NCBI GenBank assembly: GCA_016882265.1 | Contig: VGVB01000018.1 | Location: forward strand, 1-50,630 | Direction of reading: 5' to 3' | DNA: 50,630 nt | DNA from: Gammaproteobacteria bacterium | Lineage (GTDB): Bacteria; Pseudomonadota; Gammaproteobacteria; Steroidobacterales; Steroidobacteraceae | In this document: in pieces, positions 29,168-37,257 of the stretch | Layout: each line of letters opens with the position of its first letter | How positions within the stretch are numbered: position 1 is the first letter of the stretch | Translations under genes and position numbers: made by a program | The notes under the pieces: generated by a model | Databases searched by the model: none | What the model saw: the letters and a program-made list of their open reading frames with translations, nothing else | Told to the model about the DNA's origin: nothing

Positions 29168-30451
29168 ATGACGATTGCTGGCACCGATCCGGCGCAGCCG
29201 CGCTGGCCGCAGCGCCTGACGCTGCTGCTCCTGTGCTTCGCCGCGGCCTTTGTCTGCTACATCGACCGCGTCAATATCTCGGTCGCCGCGATCGCGATGC
29301 AGGAAGCGTTCGGCTGGTCGCAGACGACCAAGGGCCTGGTGCTGTCGTCGTTCTTTATCGGCTACATGATCTTCCAGGTGCCGAGTGGCTGGCTCGCCAA
29401 CCGCTGTGGCGGCCGGATCGTGATGGGCGCGGCGATCGCCTGGTGGTCGCTGTTCACGATCCTGACGCCGCTGGCCGCCGCAGTGTCGCTGCCGGTGCTG
29501 CTGTTGGCGCGCGTCGGCATGGGCCTCGGCGAGGCGGCCACGTTTCCGGCCGGATACTACCTCGGCGCACGCTGGTTTCCGCAGAACGAACGCTCGCGTT
29601 TCGTCGCGGTGCTGCTGAGCGGCGTGCCGGCCGGTACGGTATTTGCGCTGCTGACCACCGGCTGGATCGTCACCCACTGGGGCTGGCAGTCGGTGTTCTA
29701 CGTGTTCGGCGCCGCCGGCCTGGTGGTCACGGCCGCGTGGTTCGCGCTGGTCCACGACAGTCCGGCTGAGCACCCGCGCATTTCTGCCGCCGAACGCGCG
29801 CTGCTGGCCACGGCCGACGACAAGCGCGAGCGGTCGGGCCCGACGCCGTGGCGCCGGCTGCTGGCGCTGCCGGCGGTGTGGGCGCTGGTGTTCAATCATT
29901 TCTGCAGCAACTGGATCCTGTACATGCTGCTGTCGTGGCTGCCGAGTTACTTTCGCGCCACCCAGGACCTCAGTCTGATCAACGCCGGACTGTTCTCGGC
30001 GGCGCCGTGGCTGGCGATGTTCACGACGATCAACCTGGGCGCGTGGCTCGCCGACGGCATGATCCGCCGCGGCGTCAACGTGACCACGGTGCGCAAGCTG
30101 ATGCAGAGCGCCGGGCTGCTCGGCGCTGGCCTGTGTCTGCTGCTGGCGCGCGACGCGCCGACGCCGGTCGCGGCGCTGCTCGTGATGTGCTGCGCGCTCG
30201 GCGCGCTCGGCTTCACCTGGGCGGGCTTCGCGCCGAATCATCTCGACATCGCACCGCGCCACGCCGACGTGCTGATGGGGCTGACCAACACCGCCGGCAC
30301 GGTGCCCGGCGTCATCGGCGTCGCCGTGACCGGCTGGCTGGTCGATCAGACCGGCTCGTTCGACGCGGCCTTCGTGCTGGCGGCTGCGGTCGCCGCAGCC
30401 GGCACGCTGGTGTGGCTGCTGTTCGCGACTGGCCGGCGTCTCATCGACTAG
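29168..30451 (+). CDS. MFS transporter, anion:cation symporter type
   Basis: Carrier of 427 aa. Seen: FVCYIDRVNISVAAIAMQEAFGWSQTTKG, FFIGYMIFQVPSGWLANR and GLGEAATFPAGYYLGARWFP, characteristic of the ACS (glucarate, tartrate, 4-hydroxyphenylacetate) group that imports organic anions with protons. The ATG at 29168 has GGGGGAC just before it. Last gene of the TetR-controlled unit; its TAG shares bases with the stop of the convergent NhaD-like gene. Confidence 0.87.
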   Translation: MTIAGTDPAQPRWPQRLTLLLLCFAAAFVCYIDRVNISVAAIAMQEAFGWSQTTKGLVLSSFFIGYMIFQVPSGWLANRCGGRIVMGAAIAWWSLFTILTPLAAAVSLPVLLLARVGMGLGEAATFPAGYYLGARWFPQNERSRFVAVLLSGVPAGTVFALLTTGWIVTHWGWQSVFYVFGAAGLVVTAAWFALVHDSPAEHPRISAAERALLATADDKRERSGPTPWRRLLALPAVWALVFNHFCSNWILYMLLSWLPSYFRATQDLSLINAGLFSAAPWLAMFTTINLGAWLADGMIRRGVNVTTVRKLMQSAGLLGAGLCLLLARDAPTPVAALLVMCCALGALGFTWAGFAPNHLDIAPRHADVLMGLTNTAGTVPGVIGVAVTGWLVDQTGSFDAAFVLAAAVAAAGTLVWLLFATGRRLID

Positions 30452-31653
30452 ACCGGCCGGGGATTCCAGCCGAGCAGCAGGTACAGCGCCAGGAACCCGA
30501 TGACGTAGGCGAGCGGCACGTGCCAGCCGTGGCGCAGCCAGCGGCCCGCCGAACGTGCCTCCGCGTACAGGCTCGACAGTGCGACGCCGGCCGAGGACCC
30601 GAACCAGATCATCGAGCCACCGAAGCCGACCGCGAAAGCCAGCATGCCCCAGTCGTAGCCATTCTGCTGCAGAGCCAGTGCGGTGAGCGGGATGTTGTCG
30701 AATACCGCCGAGACGAAGCCGAGCCCGAACGCGGTCTGCCAGGACGCCGCGGGCAGGCGCTCGACCGGCATCATCGAAGCGCAGGCGACCAGCGCGACCA
30801 GGAACAGGCTGCTGCGCAGGCCCGGGACCAGCACTGCCGGGTCGGGCCGGCGCCACGGAATCGACAGCAACAACGTCGCGATCACCGTTGCACCGATGAA
30901 CGGGAAGTCACCAGCGTGTTCGGGGAAACGCGAATTGACCAGCACGTTGATGGCGACCGCGCTGCCAAGTATGCCGGCGACAATCGTCAGGCGTGCGCCG
31001 TCGATGTGCAGCCGGCGCGGCGGGTCCCTGATGATCGGCGCATGGCGATGCTGCTGCAGTGAGGCCGGTATGGCGCAGACGACGAAGGCGGTGAGCGCCG
31101 CGACGTAGGCGTGGAAGACGTCCAGTGGTGGCACGCCCGCGATCCACATCATCGTCGTGGTCGTGTCGCCGATCACGCTGCCGGCGCCGCCGGCATTGGC
31201 CGCGGCAACGATCGCGGCCAGATAACCGACGTGCACGCGGGCACGGAACAGCGAGTGCGCCATCGCGCCACCGATCAGCGCCGCGGCGATGTTGTCGAGG
31301 AAACTCGAGATCACGAACACCAGCGCGAGCAGCGCTCCCGCCCCGGCCGGTCCGTCCGGCAGATAGCGCGGCAGCAGCAGCGGTAGCTGACTCACCTCGA
31401 AGTGCCGCGCCAGGAACGCGAACCCGGTCAGCAGGCAGAACAGGTTGACGAAGGTGACCGCCTCGTGGGCCAGATGCAGCCCGAGGCCGGTGAAGCCCGG
31501 GCCGGCGGCGAAGCCGGTCACCAGCAGCTTCCATACGGTGATGGCGCCGAGGCCGGACAGCGCGACGACCAGCGTATGCCGGTGCAGCAGCGCGATGCCG
31601 AGCAGTGTCGCGGCGAACAGCCAATACTCGACCGGGATGCCGGCAACTGTCAT
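30448..31653 (-). CDS. NhaD/citrate-type (IT superfamily) ion transporter
   Basis: Membrane protein of 401 aa with about 11 hydrophobic helices. Seen: SSFLDNIAAALIGGAMAH and NAGGAGSVIGDTTTTMMWIAGV in the first half and SAVFDNIPLTALALQ plus GFGGSMIWFGSSAGVALS in the second half, the two pseudo-symmetric repeats of NhaD antiporters and related anion carriers. Na+/H+ antiport is the closest known activity, but substrate cannot be fixed. The ATG at 31653 has GCAGGA upstream; longer in-frame starts would run over the toxin-antitoxin region. A stem-forming dyad lies 16 nt before the ATG. Confidence 0.8.
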   Translation of the reverse strand: MTVAGIPVEYWLFAATLLGIALLHRHTLVVALSGLGAITVWKLLVTGFAAGPGFTGLGLHLAHEAVTFVNLFCLLTGFAFLARHFEVSQLPLLLPRYLPDGPAGAGALLALVFVISSFLDNIAAALIGGAMAHSLFRARVHVGYLAAIVAAANAGGAGSVIGDTTTTMMWIAGVPPLDVFHAYVAALTAFVVCAIPASLQQHRHAPIIRDPPRRLHIDGARLTIVAGILGSAVAINVLVNSRFPEHAGDFPFIGATVIATLLLSIPWRRPDPAVLVPGLRSSLFLVALVACASMMPVERLPAASWQTAFGLGFVSAVFDNIPLTALALQQNGYDWGMLAFAVGFGGSMIWFGSSAGVALSSLYAEARSAGRWLRHGWHVPLAYVIGFLALYLLLGWNPRPV

Positions 31654-31669
31654 GTCCTGCGGATCGTAC

Positions 31670-31702
31670 TGCAAGTGGGGTGCCGGGCACCGATTACTTG
31701 CA
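31670..31702. repeat. nested dyad between NhaD-like and antitoxin genes
   Basis: TGCAAGT (31670-31676) pairs with ACTTGCA (31696-31702), and inside it GGTGCC (31679-31684) pairs with GGCACC (31686-31691) around one G. On the minus strand it would be a leader hairpin ending 16 nt before the NhaD-like ATG. As DNA it could be an operator. It overlaps the candidate -35 of the antitoxin promoter. Confidence 0.6.
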
Positions 31703-31725
31703 TTTCGCAGCCGCAGGCGTATCGT
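31698..31725 (+). promoter_or_regulatory. candidate promoter of the toxin-antitoxin pair
   Basis: TTGCAT (31698-31703) and TATCGT (31720-31725) with a 16-nt spacer, 40 nt upstream of the antitoxin GTG. The perfect palindrome at 31733 begins 7 nt after the -10, which suits autorepression. Confidence 0.4.
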
Positions 31726-31732
31726 GTGCGTG

Positions 31733-31749
31733 GGTAGCATTATGCTACC
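31733..31749. promoter_or_regulatory. 17-bp perfect palindrome, candidate antitoxin operator
   Basis: GGTAGCAT-T-ATGCTACC: perfect 8-bp arms around a single T, immediately upstream of the AGGAGGAG ribosome-binding site of the antitoxin gene. Type II antitoxins commonly bind such palindromes to repress their own operon; binding here is inferred. Confidence 0.6.
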
Positions 31750-31765
31750 GCAGAGGAGGAGCGGC

Positions 31766-32221
31766 GTGCCCCAGCCCGTAAAGCTCTCGGATCCGATCAT
31801 CGAGCAGGCCCGTGCGGCCGCGGCGGGAGCCGATCGCTCCATGGCGGCCCAGATCGAGCATTGGGCGCGTCTCGGACGCGCGGTCGAGGCCGTACTGACC
31901 GCACCCCACGCGGCCGCGCTCAAGCGGGGCGAGGGTCCGCCGGTCGCAGCCGATGAGTCCGAGCGGGCTGCGCTGCTCCGGGCCCTGCGCCTGGCCGTCG
32001 TGTCGGCCGGCCACGTCGATCTCGGGCGGGTACTGCGAGCGGCAGAGCGTGATCGTTACGGCACCGATCCGGCACTCCCGGACTGCATCGTCCGCCACGA
32101 ACCGGACGGCACGCGCACACCAGGCCACATCGTGCAGCGTCGCTTCGTACCGCTTACGGCGGCCACCAGTGCCGTCACGCGCCGTCGGCGCCAGGGTCGG
32201 CCGGCGCGTCGCGGCGCTTGA
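31766..32221 (+). CDS. ParD-like antitoxin of a type II toxin-antitoxin pair
   Basis: A 151-aa protein. The N-terminal VKLSDPIIEQARAAAAGADRSMAAQIEHWARLGRAVE matches the ParD-like antitoxin family. The rest (residues about 60-151) includes LRLAVVSAGHVDLGRVLRAAERDRYGTDPALPDC and a basic tail TRRRRQGRPARRG; this may bind the toxin or DNA. The GTG at 31766 is preferred over the ATG at 31742 because AGGAGGA ends 5 nt before it and because the ATG lies inside the palindrome. Its stop overlaps the toxin start by 4 nt (TTGA). Confidence 0.75.
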   Translation: MPQPVKLSDPIIEQARAAAAGADRSMAAQIEHWARLGRAVEAVLTAPHAAALKRGEGPPVAADESERAALLRALRLAVVSAGHVDLGRVLRAAERDRYGTDPALPDCIVRHEPDGTRTPGHIVQRRFVPLTAATSAVTRRRRQGRPARRGA

Positions 32222-32793
32222 GCATCGAGAAGGCGCTGGCGTCGGCGCTCGCGCCGGATGGTACGCCGGTCCTGCTGGTACTGGCCGGGTGCAACGGCGC
32301 TGGCAAGACCACGTTCTTCGAGACTTTTCTGCGCGACACCGGAATTGCCTTCGTGAATGCGGACGATATCGCGCGAGCGCTCGCTGCGACGGGCCCGCCG
32401 GTCGATCCGTACCGGGCGGCTGAGCTGGCCGGCGGGCTGCGGCGTGATCTCGTCGCGAGGCGCCGCACGTTCTGCATGAAATCAGTCCTGTCCGACCCGG
32501 TCGGAGACAAGCTCGAATTCTTGCAGGCAGCGCAACGCGCCGGCTATCGCGTGATCTTCATCTGGATTCGTCTCGCCAGTGTCGAATTGTCGATCGCCCG
32601 CGTGATGCAGCGCGTGGCGGCAGGCGGGCACGACGTGCCGGACGCGAAGCTTGAGGCCCGCTACCGGCGCACCTGGCACAACGCCACGGCTGCTCTGCGT
32701 TTCGCCGATCTGGCGCTCGTGATCGATAATTCCAGCGCCGAGCGGCCATTCCGGCACGTGGAAACCTGGCGCAGCGGGCAGCCGGTCGGCTGA
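32218..32793 (+). CDS. zeta-toxin family kinase
   Basis: P-loop kinase of 191 aa. Seen: Walker A GCNGAGKT at residues 24-31, FVNADDIARAL (about 45-54) with the acidic pair expected at the substrate site, RAGYRVIFIWIRLASVELSIARV and RVAAGGHDVPDAKLEARYRRTW. Zeta toxins phosphorylate UDP-N-acetylglucosamine and block wall synthesis; the related chromosomal proteins may have other sugar-nucleotide targets. It starts on TTG overlapping the antitoxin stop, which implies translational coupling and antitoxin made first. It lies on the 3' side of tRNA-Leu, a common place for acquired modules. Confidence 0.8.
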   Translation: MSIEKALASALAPDGTPVLLVLAGCNGAGKTTFFETFLRDTGIAFVNADDIARALAATGPPVDPYRAAELAGGLRRDLVARRRTFCMKSVLSDPVGDKLEFLQAAQRAGYRVIFIWIRLASVELSIARVMQRVAAGGHDVPDAKLEARYRRTWHNATAALRFADLALVIDNSSAERPFRHVETWRSGQPVG

Positions 32794-32882
32794 CCGAAGC
32801 GGCGAACGGGGTGCGAGCGGCGTACCGGCCGGCGATGCTCAGGCGGCAAAGTCCCGGCTGGCGTACAATGCCGCGAAGAAAG

Positions 32883-32968
32883 TGGTGCCCAGGAGAGGAC
32901 TCGAACCTCCACGCCTCTCGGCACTAAGACCTGAACCTAGCGCGTCTACCAATTCCGCCACCTGGGCA
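32883..32968 (-). tRNA. tRNA-Leu (anticodon CAG)
   Basis: An 86-nt class II tRNA on the minus strand, from 32968 down to 32883 with CCA encoded. The acceptor stem TGCCCAG/CTGGGCA, D-arm GGCGGAATTGGTAGACGC, anticodon arm CTAGG-TTCAGGT-CTTAG with CAG at 32933-32931, a long variable arm, and T-arm GAGG-TTCGAGT-CCTC all fit. The position next to rnr is conserved in pseudomonads. Confidence 0.95.
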
Positions 32969-33005
32969 CAGGTTGCGGCCGGGGCGACCCCGGCGAGGGC
33001 GCGTC

Positions 33006-33034
33006 AATTTACGCAGGCACCTGTTCTATGTCAA
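33006..33034 (-). promoter_or_regulatory. sigma70 promoter of tRNA-Leu
   Basis: Minus strand TTGACA (plus 33029-33034), 17-nt spacer, TAAATT (plus 33006-33011), 37 bp upstream of the tRNA 5' end. A G/C-rich patch near the start of transcription, as for stable RNAs under stringent control, follows the -10. The promoter ends 13 bp before the divergent rnr ATG. Confidence 0.75.
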
Positions 33035-33047
33035 TGATGAGCGACCG

Positions 33048-35282
33048 ATGACCCGCCGACCGGACTGGCAGCGCCGCGACCCGCGTTTCCGCGAGGAGGC
33101 GGCGCGCTACGACGACCCGATTCCGAGCCGCGAACTGCTGCTGCAGACGCTGCAGGCAGCGCGCGAACCGCTCGCTTTCGAGGCGCTGGTGGAGCGCCTC
33201 GGCATCCGCGAGCGGGCGCCGCGCCAGGCGCTGCAGAAGCGCCTCGGCGCGATGCTGCGCGATGGGCAGTTGCTGCTGAACCGCGCCAGCGAATACTGCC
33301 TGCTGGACCGGCTGGAGCTGATCGTCGGCACGGTCAGCGGGCACCGCGACGGTTTCGGTTTCCTGGTGCCGGATGGCGTGGGCGACGACCTGTTTCTGCC
33401 GTATCGCCAGATGCGCCAGGTCATGCACGGCGATCGGGTGGCGGCCCGCGCGGCCGGCCGCGACGAACGCGGTCGTCGCGAAGGGGCGATCGTCGAGGTG
33501 CTGGAGCGGCGCACGCAGCAGGTCGCCGGCGCGCTGACGCTGGAGCGCGGCATCGGCTTCGTCGTCCCGGACAACCGCCGCATCAGCCACCGGATCGTGA
33601 TCCCGCCGGAGCAGCTCGGCGGCGCCCGGCACGGCGACCTGGTGGTCGCGGCGATCCTCGAGCAGCCGGGCCGTGACCGCGATCCGGTCGGCCGGATCAC
33701 GCGGGTGCTGCCGGCGGGCGGCAGCGCCGACACGGCGGTGGACCTGGCGATCGCCTCGCACGGCCTGCCGCACGAGTTCCCGGCCGCGGCGCTGCGCGAG
33801 GCCCGGCGCCACGGCCGCGAGGTCGAGCCGGCGGCGCTGGCCGGTCGGCGCGACCTGCGCGAACAGCCGCTGGTTACCATCGACGGCGAGGATGCCCGCG
33901 ACTTCGACGACGCGGTCTGGGCCGAGCGCAGCCGCGGTGGCTTCCGGTTGCTGGTCGCGATCGCCGACGTCAGCCACTACGTGCGGCCGGGCACGGCGCT
34001 CGATGACGAGGCGCGGGCGCGGGCCACCTCGGTCTACTTCCCGAACCGCGTGCTGCCGATGCTGCCGGAGCAGCTCTCCAACCACTTGTGCTCGCTGATG
34101 CCGGCGGTGGACCGGCTGTGCATGGTCTGCGACATGCAGGTCTCGCGCGCCGGGCGGGTGACGCGCAGCGAGTTCTACCCGGCGGTGATGCGCTCGGCGG
34201 CGCGACTGACCTACACGCGGGTCGCCGCGGTGCTGGCCAGCGGCGGCGGCGCCGGGCAGCGCGAGCTCGAGGCGGTGCTGCCGTCGCTCGCCTGCCTGCA
34301 CGAGGTCTACCAGGCGCTGCGCCAGCATCGCGAGGCCCGCGGCGCGCTCGACTTCGAGGCGCCGGAGGTCAAGGTCGTCATGGATGCGGCCGGCAACGTC
34401 GCCGACATCCGTGAGTTCCCGCGCAACGATGCGCACCGGCTGATCGAGGAGTGCATGATCGCGGCCAACGTCGAGGCCGCGCGCTTCCTCAAGCGGCACA
34501 AGCTGCCGGCGCTGTTCCGCATCCACGGCCGGCCCGACCCGGAGCGGCTGCAGGAGCTGCAGCGCTTCCTCGCCGAGCGCGGCCTGCACCTCGACCTGAG
34601 CGGCGAGCTCGAGCCGGCGCGGCTCGCTGAGGCGCTGCGCCGGATCAGCCAGCGGCCCGATGCCGGGGTGCTCGAGAACGCGATCATCCGCTCGCTGCCG
34701 CAGGCGCTGTACCAGCCGCTCAACATCGGCCACTTCGGCCTGGCGCTCGCCGAGTACGCGCACTTCACCTCGCCGATCCGCCGCTATCCGGACCTGCTGG
34801 TCCACCGCGGCATCCGCCATGCGCTGGCCGGCGGCACCGCCGCTGACTTCACCCATACGTCCAAAGCGATGGAGCAGCTCGGCCAGGAGTGCTCGCTGCG
34901 CGAGCGCCGCGCGGACGAGGCGGCGCGCTCGGTGGTCGCGTTCCTGAAGTGCGAATTCATGCGCCCGCGGATCGGCGAGGAGTTCGACGCGGTCGCGACC
35001 GGCGTGCTCGAGTTCGGCGTGTTCGTCCAGCTCACCGGCCTGCAGGTCGATGGCCTGGTGCACGTCACCTCGCTGCCGCGCGATTACTTCCGCTTCCATG
35101 AAAACGACCGCACGCTGGTCGGCGAGCGCACCGGCCTGCGGCTCGCGATCGGCGATGCGCTGCGCGTGCGGCTGCTGCGCGTCGATTCCGCCGAGCGCAA
35201 GATCGACTTCGCGCTGGTTGAGAAGACCGGCAGCTTCCACCACCCGCGCCGCCCGGCCGGGCGATCCGGAGCGCGCCGGTGA
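33048..35282 (+). CDS. rnr: ribonuclease R
   Basis: Processive 3'-5' exoribonuclease of 744 aa that degrades structured RNA. Seen: an N-terminal winged-helix region (about 20-85), cold-shock-like domains (VSGHRDGFGFLVPDG), the RNB catalytic domain with TIDGEDARDFDDAV and SHYVRPGTALDDEARARATSVYFP, then FTSPIRRYPDLLVHR and a C-terminal S1 domain FDAVATGVLEFGVFVQL. The Lys/Arg-rich tail after S1 is very short. The ATG at 33048 gives MTRRPDWQRRDP; an ATG at 32973 would lie against the tRNA. rlmB overlaps its stop (GTGA). Confidence 0.95.
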   Translation: MTRRPDWQRRDPRFREEAARYDDPIPSRELLLQTLQAAREPLAFEALVERLGIRERAPRQALQKRLGAMLRDGQLLLNRASEYCLLDRLELIVGTVSGHRDGFGFLVPDGVGDDLFLPYRQMRQVMHGDRVAARAAGRDERGRREGAIVEVLERRTQQVAGALTLERGIGFVVPDNRRISHRIVIPPEQLGGARHGDLVVAAILEQPGRDRDPVGRITRVLPAGGSADTAVDLAIASHGLPHEFPAAALREARRHGREVEPAALAGRRDLREQPLVTIDGEDARDFDDAVWAERSRGGFRLLVAIADVSHYVRPGTALDDEARARATSVYFPNRVLPMLPEQLSNHLCSLMPAVDRLCMVCDMQVSRAGRVTRSEFYPAVMRSAARLTYTRVAAVLASGGGAGQRELEAVLPSLACLHEVYQALRQHREARGALDFEAPEVKVVMDAAGNVADIREFPRNDAHRLIEECMIAANVEAARFLKRHKLPALFRIHGRPDPERLQELQRFLAERGLHLDLSGELEPARLAEALRRISQRPDAGVLENAIIRSLPQALYQPLNIGHFGLALAEYAHFTSPIRRYPDLLVHRGIRHALAGGTAADFTHTSKAMEQLGQECSLRERRADEAARSVVAFLKCEFMRPRIGEEFDAVATGVLEFGVFVQLTGLQVDGLVHVTSLPRDYFRFHENDRTLVGERTGLRLAIGDALRVRLLRVDSAERKIDFALVEKTGSFHHPRRPAGRSGARR

Positions 35283-36040
35283 GCGGCGCCAGCCTGGTCT
35301 GGGGGCTGCACGCGGTGCGCGCGGTGCTGGCGCGCCGGCCCGGGCAGGTGCTGCGGCTGCTGCTGGCCCAGGGCCGCGACGACGCGTGCATCGGCGAGCT
35401 GCGGCAGCTTGCGGCGGAGCAGGGTTGTACCGTCGCCAGCGTACCGGCGGCCGAGCTCGAGCGACTGGCGCCAGGCCAGGCGCACCAGGGCGCGCTGGCG
35501 GAGGTGCGGCCGACCGCCGCGCTGAACGAGGACGACCTGCTCGAGCTGGTGGCGGCCGCACCGGCCCCGGCGCTCGTGCTCGTGCTGGATGGCGTCACCG
35601 ACCCGCACAACCTCGGCGCCTGCCTGCGCACCGCCGATGCGGCCGGCGCGCTGGCGGTCGTTGCGCCGCGTGACCGCGCCGCCGGTCTGACGCCGGTGGT
35701 GCGCAAGGTCGCCGCCGGCGCAGCCGAGTCGCTGCCATTCGCGCAGGTGACCAATCTGGCGCGGACGCTGCGCGAACTGAAAGAGGCCGGGCTGTGGATC
35801 GTCGGCGCCGAGGCGGGCGCGCCGCGCACGCTGTTCGAGGCAGACCTCGCCGGTCCGCTCGCGCTGGTGCTCGGCGCCGAGGGCAGCGGCATGCGCCGGC
35901 TGACGCGCGAGTGCTGCGACTTCTGCGTCAGCCTGCCGATGCGCGGCGCGGTCGAGAGCCTGAACGTGTCGGTCGCCGCCGGCGTCCTGCTGTTCGAGGC
36001 GCTGCGCCAGCGCGGCGCGGCCGCCGCATCCGGGGGTTGA
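35279..36040 (+). CDS. rlmB: 23S rRNA (guanosine-2'-O-)-methyltransferase RlmB
   Basis: SPOUT methyltransferase of 253 aa that modifies G2251 in the peptidyl-tRNA site. Seen: the substrate-binding N-terminal domain (WGLHAVRAVLARRP), then LDGVTDPHNLGACLRTADAAG, GAEGSGMRRLTRECCDFCVSLPMRGAVESLNVSVAAGVLLFEA, the trefoil-knot SAM site. It starts on GTG overlapping the rnr stop; rnr-rlmB-rpsF order is conserved. Confidence 0.95.
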   Translation: MSGASLVWGLHAVRAVLARRPGQVLRLLLAQGRDDACIGELRQLAAEQGCTVASVPAAELERLAPGQAHQGALAEVRPTAALNEDDLLELVAAAPAPALVLVLDGVTDPHNLGACLRTADAAGALAVVAPRDRAAGLTPVVRKVAAGAAESLPFAQVTNLARTLRELKEAGLWIVGAEAGAPRTLFEADLAGPLALVLGAEGSGMRRLTRECCDFCVSLPMRGAVESLNVSVAAGVLLFEALRQRGAAAASGG

Positions 36041-36058
36041 ACCAGGGGGATCGTCGCC

Positions 36059-36436
36059 ATGGCCACTGAAGCGGGATTCATGGAATTCGTCGCCGGGCAG
36101 CTCGACGCCGTGCCGCAGCTTTCGTACCGGCGCATGTTCGGCGAATACGCGGTTTATGTCGGCGCCAAGGTCGTGGCGCTGGTCTGCGACAACCAGTTCT
36201 TCCTGAAGCCGACGGCGGCCGGCCGCGCGCTGCTCGGCGCGCCGGTCGAGGCGCCGCCGTATCCGGGCGCCCGGCTGTTCTATCGCGTCGACGAGCAGCT
36301 CGACGATGGCGAGTTCATGGCGGCGCTGCTCATCGCGACCGAGCGCGAAGTGCCGCCGCCGAAGCCGAAGCGGGCGGCGAAGACGAGGGTGCCGAAGCAG
36401 CGCGCGGGCAAGGGACGGGCCGGGTCGCGGCGCTGA
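36059..36436 (+). CDS. TfoX N-terminal domain protein
   Basis: A 125-aa protein with the TfoX-N fold signature: [46 protein letters not shown]. It lacks the C-terminal helix-hairpin-helix domain of the competence regulator TfoX/Sxy, so a competence role is not implied. A Lys/Arg-rich tail ([20 protein letters not shown]) may contact nucleic acid. It is 18 nt behind rlmB and probably in the same transcript. Confidence 0.8.
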   Translation: MATEAGFMEFVAGQLDAVPQLSYRRMFGEYAVYVGAKVVALVCDNQFFLKPTAAGRALLGAPVEAPPYPGARLFYRVDEQLDDGEFMAALLIATEREVPPPKPKRAAKTRVPKQRAGKGRAGSRR

Positions 36437-36487
36437 GGTCGGCTGGGCGGGTGCTGTGAGTACGCGACTTCAGGCCGCGGTTTCCGG

Positions 36488-36516
36488 TTGCGCAACCGCC
36501 GCTGATCCGGTAACTT
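36488..36516 (+). promoter_or_regulatory. candidate promoter of the rpsF-rpsR-rplI operon
   Basis: TTGCGC (36488-36493) and TAACTT (36511-36516) are 17 nt apart within the 170-bp gap before rpsF. This would give a leader of about 85 nt containing the hairpin at 36556-36584. Confidence 0.5.
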
Positions 36517-36555
36517 ACGCGCCCCTCGTCCCCCTGACCGGGACGATTCTCCTTG

Positions 36556-36584
36556 CCTCACCGCGTTCGCGTCAGCGGGAGGCT
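36556..36584 (+). promoter_or_regulatory. candidate S6:S18 autoregulatory leader hairpin
   Basis: GCCTC-A-CCGC pairs with GCGG-GAGGC around a 10-nt loop, a nine-pair stem with one bulged A, 22 nt upstream of the rpsF ATG. Many bacteria control rpsF-rpsR by binding the S6:S18 complex to a leader stem containing a CACCG/CCG bulge; CACCG is present here across the bulge. The match is partial, so this is a candidate only. Confidence 0.35.
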
Positions 36585-36606
36585 TACAGCCATGAGGAGC
36601 TACAGG

Positions 36607-36981
36607 ATGCGGCATTACGAGATCGTGTTTCTGGTCCATCCGGACCAGAGCGAGCAGGTTCCAGCCATGATCGAGCGCTATCGCGGCATCATCGCCGCGG
36701 GCGGCGGCGCCGTGCATCGGCTGGAGGACTGGGGCCGGCGCCAGCTTGCGTACCCGCTCGCCAAGGTGCACAAGGCGCACTACGTGCTGATGAACATCGA
36801 GTGCAGTGGCGAGACGCTGGCCGAGCTGACCGGCGGCTTCCGCTTCAGCGATGCGGTGCTGCGCCACCTGGTGATCCGGATGGAGCAGGCGGTGACCGAG
36901 CCATCGCCGATGGTGCGCGAGTCCGACGACCGCGAGCGCAGCGAGCGCGAGCCGGCCGGCGAAGCCGCGGCCGCAGACTGA
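36607..36981 (+). CDS. rpsF: 30S ribosomal protein S6
   Basis: A 124-aa protein with [51 protein letters not shown] and [14 protein letters not shown]. The ATG at 36607 is preceded by GAGGAG; the earlier in-frame ATG at 36553 would add an unrelated 18-residue stretch. The acidic Glu/Ala tail is typical of high-GC relatives. S6 pairs with S18, whose gene follows. Confidence 0.96.
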   Translation: MRHYEIVFLVHPDQSEQVPAMIERYRGIIAAGGGAVHRLEDWGRRQLAYPLAKVHKAHYVLMNIECSGETLAELTGGFRFSDAVLRHLVIRMEQAVTEPSPMVRESDDRERSEREPAGEAAAAD

Positions 36982-36998
36982 ACCAGGGGAGCACGCTG

Positions 36999-37223
36999 AT
37001 GTCACGGTTCTTCCGCCGCAAGAAATACTGCAAGTTCTCCGCCGAGGGCGTCACGCAGATCGACTACAAGGATCTGCCGACGCTGAAGGGCTATATCACC
37101 GAGACTGGCAAGATCGTGCCGAGCCGGATCACGGGGACGCGCTCGTTCTACCAGCGCCAGCTCGCGGTCGCGGTCAAGCGCGCGCGCTACCTGGCGCTGC
37201 TGCCGTACACCGACCAGCATTGA
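36999..37223 (+). CDS. rpsR: 30S ribosomal protein S18
   Basis: A 74-aa protein, [44 protein letters not shown] then [24 protein letters not shown], full length and nearly invariant in the family. GGGGAG lies before its ATG. It binds S6 on the 30S platform. Confidence 0.97.
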   Translation: MSRFFRRKKYCKFSAEGVTQIDYKDLPTLKGYITETGKIVPSRITGTRSFYQRQLAVAVKRARYLALLPYTDQH

Positions 37224-37257
37224 GGTGGCCGGGCGGTGCCCGGCGGGAACGGCAGCG

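Noticed and set aside
30448..30451. Shared CTAG giving stops to both convergent genes
   Set aside because: A simple consequence of overlapping stops; no functional meaning is implied.
31679..31691. GGTGCCGGGCACC as a fourth copy of the palindromic repeat
   Set aside because: Only the six-base tips match; without any arm sequence this is better treated as an independent dyad.
32864..32869. TACAAT as a rightward promoter before rnr
   Set aside because: It would transcribe antisense through tRNA-Leu and has no -35 at the right distance.
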